Source: Bacillota bacterium (GTDB lineage Bacteria; Bacillota; Clostridia; Lachnospirales; Lachnospiraceae). From it: a stretch of DNA of 64,000 nucleotides. This document shows positions 1 to 9,133 of the stretch, piece by piece; positions within the stretch are counted from its first letter, which is position 1, and each line of letters opens with the position of its first letter. Location: positions 124,001 through 188,000 of the forward strand of contig JAEVYT010000036.1 of the NCBI GenBank assembly GCA_023392615.1, in the 5' to 3' direction. The position numbers and the translations under genes are program-made. The notes under the pieces were generated by a model. It did no database searches, had not been told where the DNA came from, and was given only the letters and a program-made list of their open reading frames with translations.

Positions 1-1026
1 TGTGATGGATGGCCTATTCGAATAACTAAAAATGAATATTATCATTTATTAGGTACTCATTGCTCCCAAAAGCTTCGAAAAAGGCTGGATATTGCACTGA
101 AAACCTGCTCTACACCAAACTCAGCTTCATCTGCGCTTATAGCAACGGACTGGCGTGGTAACTGTATGCTGCACGGAGAAAACGGACTATGTGCTCTGCA
201 GACAGAACTTGGAGAAACAGCGCTTCCTCAAGTCTGTAGGTTATTCCCAAGAAAAATGAAAACCAGTGAAACCGTTAATTTCTGCTGTTGCTCCGGTAGC
301 TGTGAGGAGGTCGTAGAATTATTATTCAGGGTAATAAAGCCTCTTCAGTTTGAAGAAATAGACTTATCATCCAAAGCCGAAATCGAATTTGATTTTTCAA
401 CCAGTCAGTATAATATTTGTACTAACTCTATATCAATTATGCAAAATCGCAACTATTCCTTGGCGGAACGATTTATATTCTTAGGTAATTATCTCAATAT
501 TGATAATTTTTATACTGCAAAGAACCATGACACAATTTATTCACTTCAAATATTGACCCAGTTATGCGAATGTTATAATGAAAGCAACAGCATATCGCAA
601 TATATTAAAGTATCATTGAATCATTTGGGTATTCATGGAGTCGATTTAAACTCTACTTCAAACTTATCCATACTTATGCAAACATATCATTCATCCTCTG
701 ATCACATAAATACAATTTTACCCACCTGGCAAGTATTAATTGAACAACTGATTATTAACCATATGTTCTATCATAGCTTTCCGTTTGAAGATGATCTTGG
801 CGGAATAGAAGCAGCATTTATCTCTCTAATTGGCGTATACTCATTTCTACGATTTAACATGTTGGGATATTACGCTGAACATGATAACGCCGACGGATTA
901 ATTGATTTTTTCTCCTCCATGTTTCGTGTAATCGATCACTCCAACTTTAAAAATGTTGCCGTTTCACTTATAAGAAACGGCAACCCTGATATTATAAAGA
1001 GGTTAATAGATCTAATTTACTTCTAG
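1..1026 (+). CDS. FliB-like flagellin lysine-N-methylase, 5'-truncated by window
   Basis: The reading frame is open from base 1 to the stop at 1024-1026, so about 341 C-terminal residues are visible and the start lies outside the window. The fragment opens with CDGWPIRI, which fits the second Cys of the CC-x-GW-x-I motif near the N terminus of FliB-family proteins, and continues with a GLC motif and the family-typical CRLFPR about 75-80 residues in, followed by further Cys residues (CCCSGSC). FliB methylates lysines of flagellin in enterobacteria; family homologues occur widely in motile clostridia and the Cys residues are thought to hold an iron-sulfur centre. No flagellar gene is visible here, so the substrate is inferred from family only. 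It is transcribed convergently with the next gene. Confidence 0.75.
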   Translation, partial: CDGWPIRITKNEYYHLLGTHCSQKLRKRLDIALKTCSTPNSASSALIATDWRGNCMLHGENGLCALQTELGETALPQVCRLFPRKMKTSETVNFCCCSGSCEEVVELLFRVIKPLQFEEIDLSSKAEIEFDFSTSQYNICTNSISIMQNRNYSLAERFIFLGNYLNIDNFYTAKNHDTIYSLQILTQLCECYNESNSISQYIKVSLNHLGIHGVDLNSTSNLSILMQTYHSSSDHINTILPTWQVLIEQLIINHMFYHSFPFEDDLGGIEAAFISLIGVYSFLRFNMLGYYAEHDNADGLIDFFSSMFRVIDHSNFKNVAVSLIRNGNPDIIKRLIDLIYF

Positions 1027-1088
1027 AGTTGATTGACTTATATCAGAGCCCACCTAATCTACTTTAAATACGAACTAATCTCCAGAGA

Positions 1089-1835
1089 CTATTTTATTTC
1101 AAATACTACGGTTACATCTGCCTTTACTTCTGATTTTCCTCCACTAATCGATGTTCCTGCCATATCTTGTGCTGCCATTTTTGCATTATCTGCCGCGTAA
1201 TAAATTGGATCTGACTGAACGTTTTGCTCTTTTACATTGATTAAATGAATCGATACATTCCCTATGCTGTCTGCTATTGCCTTTGCCTTGGATTTCGCAT
1301 CATTTATTGCTGACTTCAGTGCTTCATTGTAAGATTTACTTTTATTATCGATAGCAAAGGTGATTCCATTTATGATATTAGCATCCTTATTCATAACGGC
1401 ATCAATAATCTTTCCACATTTGGATATATCTCTCACAGTAACACTTACGGTATTAGACACAACATACCCATTTATCTTGCTATTATCAGAATAGGATGGA
1501 TAAACCGAATAATCCTCGGTTTTAATATCACTTTTATCTACTCCCTGTTTTTTAATTTCCTCCACAACATTGTTAAATTTTTTGGTATTCTCCTTCTGCG
1601 CTGTCTCTACCTTCGAGTACTTTGTTTGTACACCAATGGATATATATGCAATATCCGGTGCTTGCTTGATAATTCCCTCTCCCTGAACTGTTATAGCATT
1701 GGTATTATCTACAACTTGTGTCGCAGTACTAGATGCCTGAGTTATATTGTCCCGATTCGCTAACAGGAATCCACTCACTATAATACCCAAAGCAAATATC
1801 ATTGAGATTAACGCAATTGTCATTCTTGATTTCAT
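1089..1835 (-). CDS. SIMPL-domain (DUF541) surface protein
   Basis: A 248-residue protein with an N-terminal hydrophobic segment (about residues 6-27) that serves as signal peptide or membrane anchor, then a SIMPL/DUF541 domain starting at the typical VQGEG motif near residue 49 and running to the C terminus. The start has a good ribosome binding site (AAAGGAG). SIMPL proteins are periplasmic or surface proteins of largely unknown function; some oligomerise into rings or channels and some are linked to oxidative stress. It lies 80 bp downstream of the multicopper oxidase gene on the same strand and may be cotranscribed, but nothing ties the functions together. Confidence 0.85.
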   Translation of the reverse strand: MKSRMTIALISMIFALGIIVSGFLLANRDNITQASSTATQVVDNTNAITVQGEGIIKQAPDIAYISIGVQTKYSKVETAQKENTKKFNNVVEEIKKQGVDKSDIKTEDYSVYPSYSDNSKINGYVVSNTVSVTVRDISKCGKIIDAVMNKDANIINGITFAIDNKSKSYNEALKSAINDAKSKAKAIADSIGNVSIHLINVKEQNVQSDPIYYAADNAKMAAQDMAGTSISGGKSEVKADVTVVFEIK

Positions 1836-1915
1836 CTAATATCTCCTTTCAATGAATATAAAATTTACAAATATTAGACGTTAGATACAACAAGTGAGTT
1901 CCATTGATTTACATG

Positions 1916-3871
1916 TTAATTTATGGTATTTTCTTGGTCGTTTTCCCCATTCTCTTCTTTAACCTTTCGCTTTACTACTTGATATGGTCTCATCATCTCA
2001 TTATCCTCATGATCAAGAATATGACAATGCCATACATAACCCGGCTGGACACAAGGATCAAACGGGAATAAGTTATCACCGGGTCTAACCCAGCACTGAT
2101 TTACCCTCTGAGGTGCAAAACGAATAACGATTCTGGTAACCTGCCCTGGATTCATACGCACGGTATCCTTCCATCCTCGTTCATTTTCTTCCGGAGTAAT
2201 AGGATCACCAATCAGATATTTTTCTAATGGAATCTCCTTCGGTGGATGCTCAAGTGGAGGTATTCCATTACAACATTCCCACTCTACCTGATAAGATGTA
2301 GCATCTATATCCTGTCGATTTAGAAGCTGAAATTGAACCAAATGCAGATGAATCGGATGAGTGTCCATTGTAAGATTAACAATCTCCCATATCTCAGTGG
2401 AGCCAACGACCGGTTTTTCAGTAACCGGATACATCCATTTTAAACCATCCAGTAAAACTTCTATTGGCCCATTTGGTCCCGGCACTTCATATAGAGTTAT
2501 TATTCTTTTTTTGTCCGGATAAAGTTTTGGAATATAATTTAGTCGATTCGGCAGTGGTGTAGGGTTGATTGGTGGTGATAAGGCTTCTGAGATTTTAAAC
2601 TGCATGATCTGCCCGAGTGTATCAGGGTCAGGGCTAATACCATCCGGATAGGGTGCATTGGCATTATTAAGCAATATTATTCGCTCACCCGGATTTTCTC
2701 TCGAGAAATCTATTAATATATCCGCTCTTTCTGCAGGAGCAAGTAACAAAGCTGTTAACTTCACAGGTTCCTGAAGAAAGCCTCCATCACTGCCGATTTG
2801 TGTGAATTCCATCTCGTTTGATAGGTATAAATTATAAAATCTTGCGTTAGATCCATTTAAAATTCGAAAACGGTATTGGCGCCTTTCTACTGTAAGATTA
2901 GGCCATACTTTACCATTCACCATGATTGTATCACCGAATAATTCTGGGACCCAATACGGGTGAATACTTGGATTTACTCCCTCCTCATCATAATAGAAAG
3001 AGCCATTTGTCATAAATATTCTATCCTGAATAACAAGTGGAATCTCATAATCTCCCTTCGGTAAATTAAGATCCTTACAGCTACAACTATTATTAGATTT
3101 CTTCCCTTCCCGTAACAAATAAAAACCTGCTAGACCGGCGTATACATTCAATCTAGTGATACCCATAGCGTGGTCATGATACCATAATGTTGTAGGTTCT
3201 TGCTCATTCAGATAGGTATAGAGAGAAGATTGATATGCTGGACCGTATAAACCATTATGAGTGAACCATGCCTCTGGGAAACCGTCGGAAGGCGGTGCAA
3301 CCTCTCCTCCATGAAGATGCGTTACAATTGGAACAGGGTATTGAGCTTTATAAAATCCCGGCGGAAATAAAGGCCACGGTTTTTTGGGATCCATCGGCAT
3401 GTCATTTGGATTAGCCCAGTGTAGTGTAGGGTCAACCGCAAACGGATGCTTCCCCTTTAACTGATTATACCACTTTACTTTAACCGGTATTCCCTGTAGC
3501 GCTTCAAATGTAGGCCCAGGTGAACTCCTAATATATCTGGGCCGACCGGTAATATGATCTCTTGCTATTCCTCCATATCCCCAAACCGTTGTTTTCGGAT
3601 AACCTTTTGGAAGAACCTGTTGTTTGAATTCACTGATATCTATTTGATAATAATGTTCTATACTACAATTACCGTACTTGTTTTTTACCCTGATAATCTC
3701 CGGTTCAAACACAGGAGGCTTTACTAATTGATTCTGATACTTTTTAATTCTTGTCGGATCAAGCCGAGAAACTGAATGATTCTGTTTATCGGATGATTCT
3801 TTATTCAATGTAGCTATGTGGATATTATCTTTTAAGTGTAAAAACTTACTTACTATCTCTTTTAAACTCAT
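1916..3871 (-). CDS. CotA-like multicopper oxidase (spore-coat laccase / bilirubin oxidase family)
   Basis: A 651-residue multicopper oxidase. All four copper-binding motifs are present: HLHGG near residue 184, WYHDH near 232, HPIHLH near 503 and HCHILDHEDNEMM near 614, the last holding the type-1 Cys-His-Met ligands. There is no signal peptide, as in CotA of Bacillus spore coats, and the length exceeds CotA (513 residues), with about 70 extra residues at the N terminus. The start is supported by AGGAGGT seven bases upstream. The family couples four one-electron oxidations of phenolics, bilirubin or metal ions to reduction of O2 to water. An O2-using enzyme in an apparent strict anaerobe suggests a coat or Mn/Cu-oxidising role in spores; this is inference. 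Confidence 0.9.
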   Translation of the reverse strand: MSLKEIVSKFLHLKDNIHIATLNKESSDKQNHSVSRLDPTRIKKYQNQLVKPPVFEPEIIRVKNKYGNCSIEHYYQIDISEFKQQVLPKGYPKTTVWGYGGIARDHITGRPRYIRSSPGPTFEALQGIPVKVKWYNQLKGKHPFAVDPTLHWANPNDMPMDPKKPWPLFPPGFYKAQYPVPIVTHLHGGEVAPPSDGFPEAWFTHNGLYGPAYQSSLYTYLNEQEPTTLWYHDHAMGITRLNVYAGLAGFYLLREGKKSNNSCSCKDLNLPKGDYEIPLVIQDRIFMTNGSFYYDEEGVNPSIHPYWVPELFGDTIMVNGKVWPNLTVERRQYRFRILNGSNARFYNLYLSNEMEFTQIGSDGGFLQEPVKLTALLLAPAERADILIDFSRENPGERIILLNNANAPYPDGISPDPDTLGQIMQFKISEALSPPINPTPLPNRLNYIPKLYPDKKRIITLYEVPGPNGPIEVLLDGLKWMYPVTEKPVVGSTEIWEIVNLTMDTHPIHLHLVQFQLLNRQDIDATSYQVEWECCNGIPPLEHPPKEIPLEKYLIGDPITPEENERGWKDTVRMNPGQVTRIVIRFAPQRVNQCWVRPGDNLFPFDPCVQPGYVWHCHILDHEDNEMMRPYQVVKRKVKEENGENDQENTIN

Positions 3872-4002
3872 GTCATTACCTCCTAAATTGCTTCTATACT
3901 ATATTATGCAATTTCGACGTAATCCGACATTAATTCGACAAACAAAAAGGTTGTTGGCATGCATCCGTTCCAGGTTTTACATATCCAACAACCGTCATTT
4001 AA

Positions 4003-5163
4003 TTATATTTTTACATCCTGATTATAATCCACATTATCAAAGCGGAAACCAAACATATGATAAAAGTCTTCCCAATATCCGGTTAAATCCGCATATTCAT
4101 TTACATTATCATTATCAATCTTATTCCAATATTCCATTACCTTCGATTGAATATCCTTCTGCATCTCATAATCATCCAGGCGAATTCGGTTTTCCTCATC
4201 CACTATAATACCAGTGGGAGCAAGCTTTTCATGGAATAAACGCCCAAGCTGTTCTATGCAACCTTCATGGTTTCCCTTTTCCTTCATAACCTTATATAGA
4301 ATAGCAAAATATAGTGGTACAATGGGAATAGCGGAACTTGCCTGCGTTACAAGCGCTTTATTAATACTGATATATGCCTTTATGCCCTTTTCCTTAAATT
4401 CCTTAGTTATCTCAACCGAAGTATCATATAGATGCTTTTTTGCAAGGCCAATAGTTCCATTATAATATACCGGATAAGTTAATTCAGGACCAATGTAAGA
4501 ATACGCTATCGTTAATGCATTATCCTCTAGGACATCCGCCTCACTAAGAGCCGTAATCCAATCCTTCCAGTCTTCTCCGCCCATAACTTTTATCGTAGAC
4601 TGCACTTCTTCCTCTGTAGCAGGTCCTATCGTCGCTTCCGTAATAATATTCTTATTTAAATCCAATGATTTATTAGTAAAGTTTCCTCCAACTGTCTTTA
4701 AGGTAGAATTATAAATTGTACCGTCTGCCATCGTTCTTCGTGGCGCAGCGAGACTGTAGATCACCATATCCACTTTACCGAGATCCTGCTTAATCAGCTC
4801 TATTGTTTTATCCTTAATTTCATTAGAGAATGCATCACCGTTTATTGATTTTGCATAATATCCATCCTTTGATGCAATATCTTCAAATGCAACTGTATTG
4901 TACCAACCAGGAGTAGCAGTTCTTCTTTCACTGGCAGCTTTTTCAAACATGACACCAATCGTTGAAGCATCGCCTCCATAGGTAGCAGCAATTCTTGATG
5001 CTAATCCGTAACCGGTTGAGGCTCCAATTACAAGAACCTTTTTCGGACCTTCTGTTTTACCTAACTGTTTAATATATGAAATTTGCCTTAAAACATTCTC
5101 TCTACAACCCACCGGATGTGCGGTCATACAGATAAAGCCTCTCACCTTCGGTTCTATAATCAT
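4003..5163 (-). CDS. fabV: trans-2-enoyl-ACP/CoA reductase, FabV/Ter family
   Basis: A 386-residue reductase when started at the ATG at 5163, which has an AGAGG ribosome binding site and gives the family-typical N terminus MIIEPKVRGFIC; an in-frame ATG 30 bases upstream is less likely. The Rossmann motif GASTGYGLASR (about residues 47-57) and the Tyr-x8-Lys catalytic signature (YNGTIGLAKK, about residues 234-243) are intact. FabV/Ter enzymes reduce trans-2-enoyl thioesters with NADH, either as the enoyl-ACP reductase of type II fatty-acid synthesis or as crotonyl-CoA reductase in butyrate formation. No other fab or butyrate gene is adjacent, so the physiological substrate is open. Confidence 0.93.
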   Translation of the reverse strand: MIIEPKVRGFICMTAHPVGCRENVLRQISYIKQLGKTEGPKKVLVIGASTGYGLASRIAATYGGDASTIGVMFEKAASERRTATPGWYNTVAFEDIASKDGYYAKSINGDAFSNEIKDKTIELIKQDLGKVDMVIYSLAAPRRTMADGTIYNSTLKTVGGNFTNKSLDLNKNIITEATIGPATEEEVQSTIKVMGGEDWKDWITALSEADVLEDNALTIAYSYIGPELTYPVYYNGTIGLAKKHLYDTSVEITKEFKEKGIKAYISINKALVTQASSAIPIVPLYFAILYKVMKEKGNHEGCIEQLGRLFHEKLAPTGIIVDEENRIRLDDYEMQKDIQSKVMEYWNKIDNDNVNEYADLTGYWEDFYHMFGFRFDNVDYNQDVKI

Positions 5164-5279
5164 AACAAACCTCTTTTCTATGTCATTATTCAATATTCAT
5201 TATTACTTTGATAATCAAAATATATTTTAACATAATCCCTATCATAAAGTCAATTTGAAACTTACGACGGTATGTAAAT

Positions 5280-5485
5280 AGGGTTGTTGAAAATTAATAA
5301 TTCGTAGGAATAATGTTATATTACCATAATGCACTGTTTGAAAGAAGCTACTTTAAGTTTTGTATTTCAAAAGGCGAACATTTTTGTTCGGATAAAAAAT
5401 ACAAAATTAAGAGAGTGTCTTCCAACCTGTGTGTGAGGTAATATAATATTGTTCCTTATTAAAATTATTAATTTTCAACAACCCT
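5280..5485. repeat. 206-bp imperfect palindrome E1 in the fabV-MIF intergenic gap
   Basis: The outer arms, 5280-5325 and 5437-5485, are nearly perfect reverse complements (AGGGTTGTTGAAAATTAATA on the left, mirrored on the right), and pairing continues inward through AGTTTTGTATTT / AAATACAAAA to an apical hairpin CGAACA...TGTTCG near 5374-5391. The whole 332-bp gap between fabV and the MIF gene is essentially this structure. No ORF is present. It starts 11 bases after the MIF stop codon and could act as a 3' hairpin of that transcript, or be a MITE-like insertion. Confidence 0.8.
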
Positions 5486-5495
5486 AATTATATTA

Positions 5496-5840
5496 TCAAA
5501 AGTTGTTTCCGTTCCAACCCCAGTTCGATACCTCTTCATACTTAACATAAATGCAATCTGGATCAATATATAGTTCATCATGGATAATATTTGTGATTTC
5601 TTTCGTCAATTTTTTGTATGCTTCAGAGGTCGAAGTTCCAAAGATTTTTACTTCTATAAAAGCTAATTCTCTGTCATTTCTTCCTTTAAAGTACATTATT
5701 GCATTTTCATCAAAACTAAGCATTAGCCAATTCTCGCTTTTACCCGGTATTAACTCAATTGCTTTCCCCAGTTTCGTTTTAATAATATCCCTTTTTTCCT
5801 GACTGATGGAAGCTGTGGTTTTGGTACTGATATAAGGCAT
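5496..5840 (-). CDS. MIF/tautomerase-superfamily protein
   Basis: A 114-residue protein matching the usual length of the macrophage migration inhibitory factor family. The catalytic Pro directly follows Met (MPYIS), and the C-terminal NWGWNG segment is the MIF signature; the middle carries the conserved FIEVKIFG strand. Family members form trimers and tautomerise phenylpyruvate or dopachrome in vitro; bacterial roles are unclear. The start has GAGAGG at a suitable distance. The gene stands alone between a coiled-coil protein and palindrome E1. Confidence 0.88.
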   Translation of the reverse strand: MPYISTKTTASISQEKRDIIKTKLGKAIELIPGKSENWLMLSFDENAIMYFKGRNDRELAFIEVKIFGTSTSEAYKKLTKEITNIIHDELYIDPDCIYVKYEEVSNWGWNGNNF

Positions 5841-5955
5841 ACTAATTTTCCTCTCAATTCAAAATATTTATTTATTATATGATGTCGTACTCATTAAAAA
5901 CATTGTCAATAGTTCTGTTTCTCAATACTAATTACTATTCTCTATTTCTATCATC

Positions 5956-6783
5956 CTATACCTTCTCATCAACTGCAAGACCTTTTAAATCCTCTTCAGT
6001 AACTTTTTTATTATCAACCAATGACTGTGGGTCCTGAAGGATATTTTGATTTGGATCAATATCAAGATTTTCATTTACCTTATTTTTAAGTTCATCAATG
6101 ATTGCTTTTTGAATTTCCTCATCAACCTTATCTAATATCTTCTCACTTGCTTCTTTCGCATCCACCATTGGGGCATCTTTCAAAAGACTCAATTTAATTC
6201 CGCTGACGCTCATAGCTTCGTTAACCGATTTATTTCTTGCATCATCCGCTCTTTTTTGAAACTCAACCTGCATTTTAGTATAATCAAGGGAAGCTTGCTG
6301 ATATTCTGTTAATGGCCCCATAGTGGCTACTCTTGCACTCTCTTCCTTAGTAAGATTTTTACCTTTTACTTTCTTTTCTAAAATTTCTAAGTCTTTCTGC
6401 TCTACGCTATCATCATCAATTTCATAGCTTTTCTTAAGTTCCTGTTTAAAGTTTTCAAGTTTATTTGACTCACTCTGATTTATCCCTGCTTCGTTCAAAT
6501 AATCTTGCTGTTTATTCAGATGTTCCTCAATCCTCTCATCTACACCCAAATCCTTTTTAAATTGATCTAATTGTACCTGTATTGCATTCTTCTGACCTAA
6601 CAGTACTTTTAAATTATTGCCTTGATCACCCGCAAGCGTTAGTGAAGAAGAATCTATACTCAAGCCCGATCTTGTTTGAGTAACATTTGATTGTTCCTCT
6701 TTATTATCCGTACTCCTTTTATTGGTAGTGTCTACATTTTTAGTTCCTTGAATTTTCACATAACTTGCATTTGATACTTCCAC
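5956..6783 (-). CDS. Coiled-coil hypothetical protein
   Basis: I do not recognise a family. A GTG start at 6783 is chosen because it is preceded by AAGGGGTGG at four bases; this gives 275 residues (MEVSNASYVKI...). Upstream in-frame starts would extend it by up to 24 residues but have no ribosome binding site. The protein is hydrophilic, rich in Lys, Glu, Asp and Asn, with no signal peptide or membrane segment and long predicted helical/coiled-coil stretches (about residues 55-230). A Ser-rich stretch (SGLSIDSSSLTLAG) lies near residue 45. Its character resembles small flagellar or spore accessory proteins, but there is no motif to support either. Confidence 0.7.
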   Translation of the reverse strand: MEVSNASYVKIQGTKNVDTTNKRSTDNKEEQSNVTQTRSGLSIDSSSLTLAGDQGNNLKVLLGQKNAIQVQLDQFKKDLGVDERIEEHLNKQQDYLNEAGINQSESNKLENFKQELKKSYEIDDDSVEQKDLEILEKKVKGKNLTKEESARVATMGPLTEYQQASLDYTKMQVEFQKRADDARNKSVNEAMSVSGIKLSLLKDAPMVDAKEASEKILDKVDEEIQKAIIDELKNKVNENLDIDPNQNILQDPQSLVDNKKVTEEDLKGLAVDEKV

Positions 6784-7103
6784 TATTCCACCCCTTTTAA
6801 TCATTTGACCACTGGTTCCAAAATATCTATGACAGTATATTCTCACAACTTGCATTATATAGAAAATATCGGAAACTTTATATTAATACTTTAGGTCTAA
6901 ATTTAAATATTTGGACTATCCAGATTATATGATTTTTGTGTTACATAGCTGCAATCAGTAAACTTATTAATATGCTACCACTCAATAATTCTTGTGATAA
7001 AGTCACTGTCAATTTTCTATATATACTTTATATTAGATATGAAAATATAGTTCACCGTCAATTCATGACCTATGTGAACTGAACATTGTCTGGAGAAATG
7101 AAC
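6784..7103. other. Divergent intergenic region with promoter-like element and inverted repeat
   Basis: This 320-bp gap separates the coiled-coil gene (minus) from the ferredoxin gene (plus). On the plus strand a possible sigma-A promoter is CTGTCA (7006-7011), 17-bp spacer, TATATT (7029-7034). Just downstream is an interrupted inverted repeat, AGTTCAC (7049-7055) / GTGAACT (7074-7080), with an inner GTCA/TGAC pair. No ORF or RNA gene is seen. Confidence 0.45.
7049..7080 (+). promoter_or_regulatory. Inverted repeat, candidate operator of the napH-like/ccdA-tlpA pair
   Basis: Seven-base arms AGTTCAC and GTGAACT flank an inner GTCA-n5-TGAC dyad. It lies about 15 bases after the possible -10 box and 12 bases before the ribosome binding site of the ferredoxin gene, where a repressor site or leader hairpin would act. 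The cognate regulator is unknown. Confidence 0.4.
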
Positions 7104-7757
7104 ATGAAGAAATTATTAATTTTGTGGAAGCAATATTCTTTTTTACTCTTACTGGCTTTTCTATTTCTTAGCCTATTGGACTTACGTTTTGCCTTAGCAG
7201 CAATTATATGTATGGCAGCACCGCCCCTACTTGCGATATCTCGTGGGAGATATTGGTGTGGGAACCTATGCCCCAGAGGAAGCTTTTATGATAATCTGAT
7301 GAGTAAAATCAGCAAGAAAAACAAAATCCCTAAGTTTTTTAAATCTAAGATATTAAGAGCTATCATGGTAATCTTCTTACTATCTATGTTTTTTATCGGA
7401 GTAATTCAAAACTGGGGAAATCCCTATGGTATTGGTATGGTATTCTATCGAATTATACTGATTACAACTGTTGTCGGGGTGATCTTATCTCTCCTAATCA
7501 ACCATAGAACCTGGTGTCAGATCTGCCCTATGGGAACCCTTTCCGCCCTGATATCAAAACATCGAAAGAATAAAAAGACGCTGCAGGTATCTTCCTCTTG
7601 CATCTCCTGCAAATTATGTTCTAAAAAATGTCCGATAGGAATTGTTCCTCATGATTATAAAGGAGATCATCTTAGTCATCCGGACTGTATTCAGTGTGGA
7701 AAATGTATTGAAGTATGCCCCCTAAATATGATAGGCTATAATAAAATTAACGAATAG
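7104..7757 (+). CDS. NapH-like membrane 4Fe-4S ferredoxin
   Basis: The ATG at 7104 (MKKLLILWKQ) is preferred because GGAG lies eight bases upstream; this gives 217 residues. There are about four membrane segments (roughly residues 8-40, 85-105, 115-135), two membrane-proximal CxxxCP motifs typical of NapH (CGNLCPRG near 53, CQICPMG near 138), and two C-terminal 4Fe-4S motifs (CISCKLCSKKCP and CIQCGKCIEVCP). NapH/CcoG-type proteins pass electrons across or at the membrane. The next gene, 43 bp downstream, encodes a CcdA-TlpA fusion, so the pair probably forms a membrane thiol/electron relay. No nitrate reductase or cytochrome c gene is present. Confidence 0.88.
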   Translation: MKKLLILWKQYSFLLLLAFLFLSLLDLRFALAAIICMAAPPLLAISRGRYWCGNLCPRGSFYDNLMSKISKKNKIPKFFKSKILRAIMVIFLLSMFFIGVIQNWGNPYGIGMVFYRIILITTVVGVILSLLINHRTWCQICPMGTLSALISKHRKNKKTLQVSSSCISCKLCSKKCPIGIVPHDYKGDHLSHPDCIQCGKCIEVCPLNMIGYNKINE

Positions 7758-7800
7758 ATAACATTACTATTTAGTACAATAGAATTAGGAGGATATTAAG

Positions 7801-9042
7801 ATGGATGGATCAGTTACTACTCATGTTAATTTCATACTTGTTTTTTTAGAAGGCATCTTTTCCTTCTTTTCCCCATGTGTCATTCCACTTTTGCCAGTTT
7901 ATATGGGTTATCTGGCAGGGAATACCACGAATAATAATGAGGATGCAACGATACCATACAACCGTAAAAAGGTACTTCTTCATACTGTGTTTTTCGTACT
8001 GGGAATTTCTTTCACATTTTTTGCCCTGGGGCTTACTTTTACCTCATTAGGAGAATTCCTTTCCAAAAACAGATTATTTATAACGAGGATCAGCGGAATT
8101 CTTATTATCTTGATGGGTCTGATTCAGCTAGGATTCTTTGATTTTTCTTTTTTCCAAAAAGAGAGAAGATTTCATTTTAAATTGGAAAATAAAAAAGTAA
8201 ACCCTCTAGTCGCTTTCCTACTGGGCTTCACCTTCAGCTTTGCATGGACTCCTTGTATTGGGCCTGCGTTATCTTCCGTACTGTTAATGGCTTCGGGGGC
8301 AAAAACATCTTTAATCGGATATCTACTTGTTCTAGTCTATACCGCCGGGTTTGTAATTCCTTTTCTACTACTCGGTTTCTTTACCACAGAAGCATTGGAT
8401 TTTCTAAAACGGAAAAAGAAGTTTCTTCGGTATACTATTAAAATTGCAGGTGTAGTATTAATCCTGATTGGGTTAATGACCTTTACTGGATTTATGAACG
8501 GTGTATCCAATTACTTAAATTCCTATACACCGAAGACATCGACAGAAAAAGATAATAGCACTAGTAAGGGAGAGAAAGAAGCTTCCTCCTATCCAGGTAT
8601 CGATTTTAATTTATATGACCAATACGGTAAAAAACATACTTTGTCCGAATATAAGGGGAAAGTGGTCTTTCTAAACTTTTGGGCCACCTGGTGCCCACCC
8701 TGTAACAAAGAACTTCCTGATATTGAGGAGCTATATAAAGAATATAACTCGAATAAAGGGGATGTTATCTTTCTGGGTATTACCAATCCCAGTAGCGAAG
8801 AGTATCCAAACAATCAGGATATTAGTCAGTCGGAGATCAAATCCTTTCTTCATGAAAAAGGATATACATTCCCAACCCTGTTTGATGAAACAGGCGACTT
8901 ATTAACCGGATACCGTATTAGCGCCTTCCCGACAACATTTATTATAAATAAAAATGGAGACATAATCAGTTACGTCCCAGGTATGATGACAAAAAATATT
9001 ATGAAAAATGCGATCGCACAAGCTCTTGAATCTTCAAAATAG
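7801..9042 (+). CDS. CcdA (DsbD-like) membrane domain fused to a TlpA/thioredoxin domain
   Basis: A 413-residue fusion. Residues about 10-240 are a six-helix CcdA/DsbD transmembrane domain with the redox Cys of FFSPCVIPLLP (near residue 25) and of AWTPCIGP (near 152). After a Ser/Lys/Glu-rich linker (about 245-262) comes a TlpA-like thioredoxin domain with the active site WCPPC (near residue 299) and the cis-Pro segment AFPTTF (near 378). The start has AGGAGG eight bases upstream. CcdA passes electrons from cytoplasmic thioredoxin to outside thiol proteins; having the acceptor thioredoxin in the same chain makes a self-contained relay. Likely clients are extracytoplasmic reductases such as Msr; this is inferred. 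Confidence 0.93.
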   Translation: MDGSVTTHVNFILVFLEGIFSFFSPCVIPLLPVYMGYLAGNTTNNNEDATIPYNRKKVLLHTVFFVLGISFTFFALGLTFTSLGEFLSKNRLFITRISGILIILMGLIQLGFFDFSFFQKERRFHFKLENKKVNPLVAFLLGFTFSFAWTPCIGPALSSVLLMASGAKTSLIGYLLVLVYTAGFVIPFLLLGFFTTEALDFLKRKKKFLRYTIKIAGVVLILIGLMTFTGFMNGVSNYLNSYTPKTSTEKDNSTSKGEKEASSYPGIDFNLYDQYGKKHTLSEYKGKVVFLNFWATWCPPCNKELPDIEELYKEYNSNKGDVIFLGITNPSSEEYPNNQDISQSEIKSFLHEKGYTFPTLFDETGDLLTGYRISAFPTTFIINKNGDIISYVPGMMTKNIMKNAIAQALESSK

Positions 9043-9103
9043 TGAAATCCACTAACATTATCTCTTTATAATCACTATAAGAAATCTTATCTTTCGTAAA
9101 AAT

Positions 9104-9133
9104 AAAGCCCGTAAATTAACTCTTACGGGCTTT
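9104..9133. terminator. Bidirectional terminator between ccdA-tlpA and cotH
   Basis: Eleven-base arms AAAGCCCGTAA (9104-9114) and TTACGGGCTTT (9123-9133) with an 8-base loop; T-rich runs follow in both directions (better on the minus strand). The arm overlaps the stop codon of the cotH-like gene at 9116-9118, so the last codons of that gene are inside the terminator. Confidence 0.88.

Noticed and set aside
3816..4208. Plus-strand ORF of 130 codons between multicopper oxidase and fabV
   Set aside because: It runs antisense to the 5' end of the oxidase gene and the 3' end of fabV and has low-complexity composition.
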